8,079 bases of DNA from Bacteroidales bacterium (GTDB taxonomy: Bacteria > Bacteroidota > Bacteroidia > Bacteroidales > Muribaculaceae): the NCBI GenBank assembly GCA_004554255.1, contig SFNC01000083.1, positions 1 through 8,079 on the forward strand, read 5' to 3'. A model generated the notes under the pieces. That model was not told the origin of the DNA, ran no database searches, and worked only from the letters and a program-made list of their open reading frames with translations. Shown piece after piece: positions 4,707 through 8,079 of this stretch. The position numbers and the translations under genes were made by a program. Every line of letters begins with the position of its first letter. Position 1 is the stretch's first letter.

Positions 4707-5672
4707 ATGGCAAACGTCACCACAGTCGACATCACCACCGCCGCCGGGAGCGACAAATTCCCGTTGAACGAAAACGACTTTCTCAAAGCCGTAGAGACCA
4801 TCGCGCAGCAAAATGTCCGCGCCGTCCCCAACACCAACCGCATCGAAGACGCCTTCTATGATTACCCCGTCGAGAACGGCAAGGTGATCGAAGAGGCGAT
4901 CATCAAAATGGCCGAGGGACAAGCCTTCGCGCCCACCGCCGACGGGGCCGAGCCGAGTTTCTCGCCTAAAGACCCCACCTTGTACATCAAGTACTTCAAC
5001 AATTGGAAAGAGACCCAATACAAGGTCACCCAACGCCCGAAGGAAATCAACGCTATCATGGCCCGCGGGGAAACCCCCGAGAGCGTCGCCGCTTCCATCC
5101 TCGCCACCTTGAGCGAGGGCGAGGGATACGGGGACTATAGCGTCATGCGAAAGGCCCTTGAAGACGAGGCCGTCGCGATGGATTGCTCTACCGCTTTGTT
5201 CGGCGGGAAGGTCCCCGCGAGCATGAAGGGCGCCATTTACGCTCTCAGGCAAATGTACAACGTTTGCCGTTCCACCAACGACAAAGGCGGCGTCCCATGC
5301 AAGCAGGGCGTCCCGTCCGGTGACATCCGCATCGCTGTTTCGGAAAAGGCGCTCAATTTAATGGACGTCACCGAGTTGGCCAACGTCTTCAACCTGTCCA
5401 AAGAGGATTTGTTCGGCAAACTCGTCGTTTTGCCTTACGACGACCAATACGACGGCACTAAAGCGCTCGTCTATGACCGCAAGCATTTCGGCCGCGGCAC
5501 CCGCGAATTCTCTTATGGAATGGAAAACCTTCTCGCCGGCCACAAATACGTCAACAACTACCTTAATACCGACAGGGCTTATTTCAACAACTCGCTGTTC
5601 AAATGCTTCGGCCTCGACTTGACCAAAGCCATGGCCGCCGCCGAGGGCGCCCTGCTGACCACCAAGGAGTGA
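4707..5672 (+). CDS. Major capsid protein
   Basis: The 321-residue protein probably forms the icosahedral head shell, most likely with an HK97-type fold as in other tailed phages. A middle-to-N-terminal segment (about 60-119) contains VIEEAIIKMAEGQAF, then FSPKDPTLYIKYFNNW and KETQYKVTQRPKEI; this layout resembles capsid proteins of small protein-primed podoviruses as I recall them. It sits between the scaffold-like and collar genes, the usual capsid position. Its ribosome binding region is weak and somewhat distant (AAAGAGG, 4689-4695), so coupling to scaffold translation may help. Isoleucine codons are 12 ATC, 1 ATT and no ATA, and no CTA leucine codon is used, as expected for a very highly expressed gene and unlike the polymerase. 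No signal peptide or membrane segment is present. Confidence 0.8.
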   Translation: MANVTTVDITTAAGSDKFPLNENDFLKAVETIAQQNVRAVPNTNRIEDAFYDYPVENGKVIEEAIIKMAEGQAFAPTADGAEPSFSPKDPTLYIKYFNNWKETQYKVTQRPKEINAIMARGETPESVAASILATLSEGEGYGDYSVMRKALEDEAVAMDCSTALFGGKVPASMKGAIYALRQMYNVCRSTNDKGGVPCKQGVPSGDIRIAVSEKALNLMDVTELANVFNLSKEDLFGKLVVLPYDDQYDGTKALVYDRKHFGRGTREFSYGMENLLAGHKYVNNYLNTDRAYFNNSLFKCFGLDLTKAMAAAEGALLTTKE

Positions 5673-5676
5673 AACA

Positions 5677-6591
5677 ATGCCCGACACGCCTAAAAAGGTG
5701 CGGGATTTGATGGGGGCGGGGCTATGCCCCGGCCCCCTTTCTTATCTCGACGAAACCGACGAATTCGTAAACCTTCTAGCCAACTCTTTCAGGGTCACCG
5801 ACGAAGCGGGAAACGACCTTCCCGACAAGACCCAACGCCGCGTGAAATCGCTGCTGATAAACGCCAACGCGGTCGCCTATGACACCGTCACCGAGGCGTG
5901 GTACAAGCCTTCCCCGGCCGGCGCATTGGACGCCGACGGCGACCCGCTTGCCCTCATCTTGGCGACCGCAAACGGCAGGACTTTCCGACGCCCGACGGCT
6001 TGGGAGCCGGGAGCGTCCGGCGCTTACCTGTTCAAGGCCTTGCCGTTCGGTGGCACGTCCCTGCGCGACATCATCATTGACGCCTGCCGGGTTATGGCCA
6101 TTTGCGACGAGGCGAGCCGGCAAAACCTTGAGGCCTGCAAAACGCCGTACATCGTGACCGTTAGCAATCCCGACTTGCTGCTAAGCGTAAAGCAGGCGAT
6201 TGCCCAAAAGCAACGCGGCGAGCCGGTTCTAGTGACCACCGCGGAACTAGGGGACGGGCTAAAGGCCATCGACATCGCCACGGAGTTCCTTGCCGACCGC
6301 TTCGAGGAATTCCGCGACCATAAGCGGGCGGAACTGCTCACCAAGTTGGGCGTGCTCACCGCCAACACCGAAAAGCGCGAGCGCGTCCAATCGGCCGAGG
6401 TCAACGCCAAATTGGGCGAGGCAAGCGACTACATCTATTTGCTTATCGACAACTTCAACAGGCAGGCCACCTCTTACGGGTTGCCCTTCAGGGCCGTGTA
6501 CAACGGGAGCATGGAGGAAATCTACGAGGACGGCGACGAGACGCCTGTAAACGACCAAGAGGATGACCAAAAAGGAGGTTCGCAGGAATGA
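5677..6591 (+). CDS. Upper collar connector (portal) protein, phi29 gp10 type
   Basis: The 304-residue product is close to the 309 residues of phi29 gp10, the dodecameric portal through which DNA is packaged and ejected. A C-terminal stretch (about 224-243: LGVLTANTEKRERVQSAEVN) matches the gp10-family pattern of a Gly/Asn-containing turn followed by K-x-E-R and E-V-N. It is followed by a long helix (245-264) and an acidic, disordered-looking tail (about 282-304). The N-terminal part is mixed and the middle holds helices around 129-155 and 200-222. AAGGAG (5664-5669) in the last codons of the capsid gene lies seven bases before the ATG. The stop overlaps the next start (ATGA, 6588-6591). The gene directly follows the capsid gene, with no head fibre or tail knob gene between them. 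Confidence 0.8.
   Translation: MPDTPKKVRDLMGAGLCPGPLSYLDETDEFVNLLANSFRVTDEAGNDLPDKTQRRVKSLLINANAVAYDTVTEAWYKPSPAGALDADGDPLALILATANGRTFRRPTAWEPGASGAYLFKALPFGGTSLRDIIIDACRVMAICDEASRQNLEACKTPYIVTVSNPDLLLSVKQAIAQKQRGEPVLVTTAELGDGLKAIDIATEFLADRFEEFRDHKRAELLTKLGVLTANTEKRERVQSAEVNAKLGEASDYIYLLIDNFNRQATSYGLPFRAVYNGSMEEIYEDGDETPVNDQEDDQKGGSQE
6571..6579 (+). promoter_or_regulatory. Near-perfect Shine-Dalgarno for the fibre gene
   Basis: AAAGGAGGT lies within the last codons of the collar gene, eight bases before the fibre ATG at 6588. It is the strongest ribosome binding site in the window and fixes the start despite the ATGA overlap. It suggests the fibre is translated efficiently on its own as well as by coupling. 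Confidence 0.85.
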
Positions 6592-7865
6592 TTAAAAAGG
6601 ATACCATAGTTTCTACCACCGACGGGCGTTTGACCTTGCTGCAGTGGCTAAAGAAGGTCGAGGCTGCCTTGAAAAACGCTTCGGCGACGACCGTTAAGGG
6701 AGTGCCGCAGGCTGATGGCAAAGTTGTGTTTGAAATCGATTTCGCCGACGGGACCAGCATTGAAAGCGACCCGTTTGAGTTGCCCGAGAAGTTGCCCGAA
6801 GGGTACGCCATAGACGAGGCCGGGAACGTCACCCTAAACGGCTCGTTGCTAATTGACAAGTTGGGAAACGTCGAAATGGGCAAAAACGCCGTTGTGGACG
6901 GAACTTTGACCTTAAACACCCCCGAAAATTTGATTTTTAAGACGGGCAGCATTAGCACTAATCCCGAAGGGTATGCCGTGGATGGTTCGGGCAACGTAAC
7001 CATTGCGGGAGCCTTGAAGGCTAACAATAACGGGGACGTTGAAGTCTTGAAAAACCTAAATGCGGATGGCAAGGCATATTTTTGTGGAAAAAATGCCCTT
7101 ATTTATCATGGGTCAGTTTCTATGTCCATGAATGGAACCACAGCGAATACGGCCTTAACGGCTTTAATGATGAATGGCCCGGAAATCATAGTTGAAGGGG
7201 AACAGCAAGGCGCTAATGGGCCCGGCATGCTTGTCCTTGCCTCTATGGGTAGTGAATTTATGGTATTTTTAGGCGTACCGCTTAAAGATAACGGTGATGG
7301 AACCACGACACCGGCAACTTTGGAAGATGTCTATAATGATAATTGGAGCCCATATATGAGTTTGTCCTCATGCAAACAGCCCGTTATGATTGGGGACGAT
7401 TACACTGCATTAATTGAGCATATTTTCACGAATTCCATTACATCAACAGGGGATGGCACGCCATCAATCTCGCGAGATTTTATGATTGAGGGCACCGGGT
7501 CCACTTTGGCCGATGTCGAAGCCAAAGCCGCAGGGGCCTCTCAAGCCAAATACCAGCACACTGTCCATATTACCTCATTAAACGACGCGGATAAGCAGTT
7601 GAATGTGTCTTTTACGGCAAGGTCTTCAAAAAACACCCCCATTAACTCATATCAAGCCCTGCATGAGGTTTTCGGCGGGCGCAATTTGACGGTGAGCGGC
7701 AATATGAAATATTACTCAATGCAAGTGCCTCTTTACCTCGATTTGCACGGCGGCACTATTGCCACGGATAAAATATACTGCTCTAGCGCTGAAAGCGTTG
7801 GAGCATATCAACAACCTACTTTGTCGGACTTCCCGAGCATCGCGTTCACCGACGACGTTAATTAA
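6588..7865 (+). CDS. Fibre-like structural protein, likely receptor-binding or head fibre
   Basis: The 425-residue protein has a short N-terminal part (1-68) resembling the virion-anchoring ends of Firmicutes phage fibre proteins: an early DGRLTLLQWLKKVE helix, then a VVFEIDFADG strand. Two related segments follow, starting PEGYAIDEAGNV (70) and PEGYAVDGSGNV (126), 56 residues apart. In each, a GN/DV triplet recurs after exactly 14 residues (79/93 and 135/149), which suggests beta-solenoid-like rungs. The rest (about 165-425) is Gly/Ser/Thr-rich and beta-like, as in receptor-binding domains, but I do not recognise its family. Base composition changes around position 7080: the distal part is richer in A and T and in NNT codons than the other structural genes, which suggests domain exchange. 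It could be a head fibre (phi29 gp8.5-like in role) or a tail appendage; position alone does not decide. Confidence 0.65.
   Translation: MIKKDTIVSTTDGRLTLLQWLKKVEAALKNASATTVKGVPQADGKVVFEIDFADGTSIESDPFELPEKLPEGYAIDEAGNVTLNGSLLIDKLGNVEMGKNAVVDGTLTLNTPENLIFKTGSISTNPEGYAVDGSGNVTIAGALKANNNGDVEVLKNLNADGKAYFCGKNALIYHGSVSMSMNGTTANTALTALMMNGPEIIVEGEQQGANGPGMLVLASMGSEFMVFLGVPLKDNGDGTTTPATLEDVYNDNWSPYMSLSSCKQPVMIGDDYTALIEHIFTNSITSTGDGTPSISRDFMIEGTGSTLADVEAKAAGASQAKYQHTVHITSLNDADKQLNVSFTARSSKNTPINSYQALHEVFGGRNLTVSGNMKYYSMQVPLYLDLHGGTIATDKIYCSSAESVGAYQQPTLSDFPSIAFTDDVN
6795..7079 (+). repeat. Two imperfect repeats in the fibre gene
   Basis: The segments beginning at 6795 and 6963 encode PEGYA(I/V)D..GNVT(L/I).G(S/A)L followed by GN/DVE and a D-G turn about 10-12 residues later. 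The DNA also matches at the start (CCCGAAGGGTA in both), but third codon positions have diverged, so the duplication is not recent or is held by selection on the protein. The period is 168 bases (56 codons). Confidence 0.7.
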
Positions 7866-7876
7866 GGGGGTTAATA

Positions 7877-8079
7877 ATGGTTAAATCGTTGCTTGCTTAT
7901 ATGTGCTCAGCCCTAACGGCTTACGCGGGCTTGGCGTCAACCGACGAGGTTGCGCGCGTCGTCTATCTCATCTTGGGCGCCGTCTCGTGCGCCGTAACCC
8001 TTTCCCTTAACGTTTGGGACCTGCTCGTAAAAATCCGGCAGGCGAGAGCGGACGGGGTAATCACCAAGAAGGAGCGCAA
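7877..8079 (+). CDS. Small membrane protein, putative holin (partial at window edge)
   Basis: The gene starts at ATG 7877 behind AAGGGGG (7864-7870) and runs off the window after 67 codons. Two hydrophobic stretches are visible: residues 4-20, and a strong one at 28-51 (VVYLILGAVSCAV onward). They are separated by a short polar STDE loop and followed by a basic tail, KIRQARADGVITKKER. Small proteins with one or two membrane segments and an A-x-A-D-G-x-I-T-like charged tail are common among phage holins, which open the inner membrane at lysis. Holin genes usually sit near fibre and lysin genes, which fits. Other small phage membrane proteins look alike, and the C-terminus is missing, so the call is tentative. 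Confidence 0.5.
   Translation, partial: MVKSLLAYMCSALTAYAGLASTDEVARVVYLILGAVSCAVTLSLNVWDLLVKIRQARADGVITKKER

Noticed and set aside
4524..5252. Long antisense open frame (242 codons) over the scaffold and capsid genes
   Set aside because: It mirrors two well-supported genes, has no ribosome binding site or homology cue, and arises from the GC-rich codon pattern of the + strand.
6488..7072. Antisense open frame (194 codons) over the collar/fibre junction
   Set aside because: Low-complexity Ser/Pro/Leu product, no start signal, and fully covered by strongly supported + strand genes.
445..7865. Possible TAG stop-codon recoding, since none of the ten visible stops is TAG (5 or 6 TGA, the rest TAA)
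   Set aside because: All genes are complete without reading through TAG and no gene appears broken by one; ten stops are too few to conclude anything.

Overview
The window looks like part of a small tailed bacteriophage genome with protein-primed DNA replication, in the broad style of phi29 (short-tailed, linear double-stranded DNA). The key evidence is a complete family B DNA polymerase with every exonuclease and polymerase motif of the protein-primed group (678-2771), followed downstream by a scaffold-like gene, a major capsid gene and a phi29-type upper collar (portal) gene. All eleven genes lie on the + strand, most are closely packed, and many have purine-rich Shine-Dalgarno sequences. 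This suggests a Firmicutes-type host of moderate to high G+C, but the host cannot be fixed from the sequence.

Layout. Positions 1-100 hold a candidate promoter with a 16-bp perfect palindrome, probably an operator. Two small unrecognised genes (101-445, 445-681) are joined by stop/start overlaps to the DNA polymerase. After a short spacer with a possible promoter and hairpin come a small helix-turn-helix-like protein (2822-3187) and a basic 218-residue protein that is the best candidate for the terminal (priming) protein (3188-3844). A second spacer with GC-rich hairpins precedes a 100-residue aromatic-rich protein (3925-4227), possibly a single-stranded-DNA-binding protein.

Positions 4228-4401 are a gene-free boundary between the replication and structural modules. 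About 77% of bases 4231-4320 are G or C, and the stretch ends in a perfect 9-bp terminator stem with a T run (4333-4367). The structural module follows: scaffold-like protein (4402-4704), major capsid protein (4707-5672), upper collar/portal (5677-6591), a fibre-like protein with internal repeats and a compositionally different distal part (6588-7865), and a small membrane protein, perhaps a holin, cut by the window edge (7877-8079).

How the parts would work together (inference): the candidate terminal protein primes the polymerase at the ends of a linear genome, the 100-residue protein may coat displaced single strands, and the structural module builds a scaffolded prohead around the portal. 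The packaging ATPase, lower collar, tail knob and lysin are not in view. The main unexplained features are the GC-rich, terminator-ended stretch at the module boundary and a sharp split in isoleucine codon use: the replication genes prefer ATA, while the capsid gene has none.
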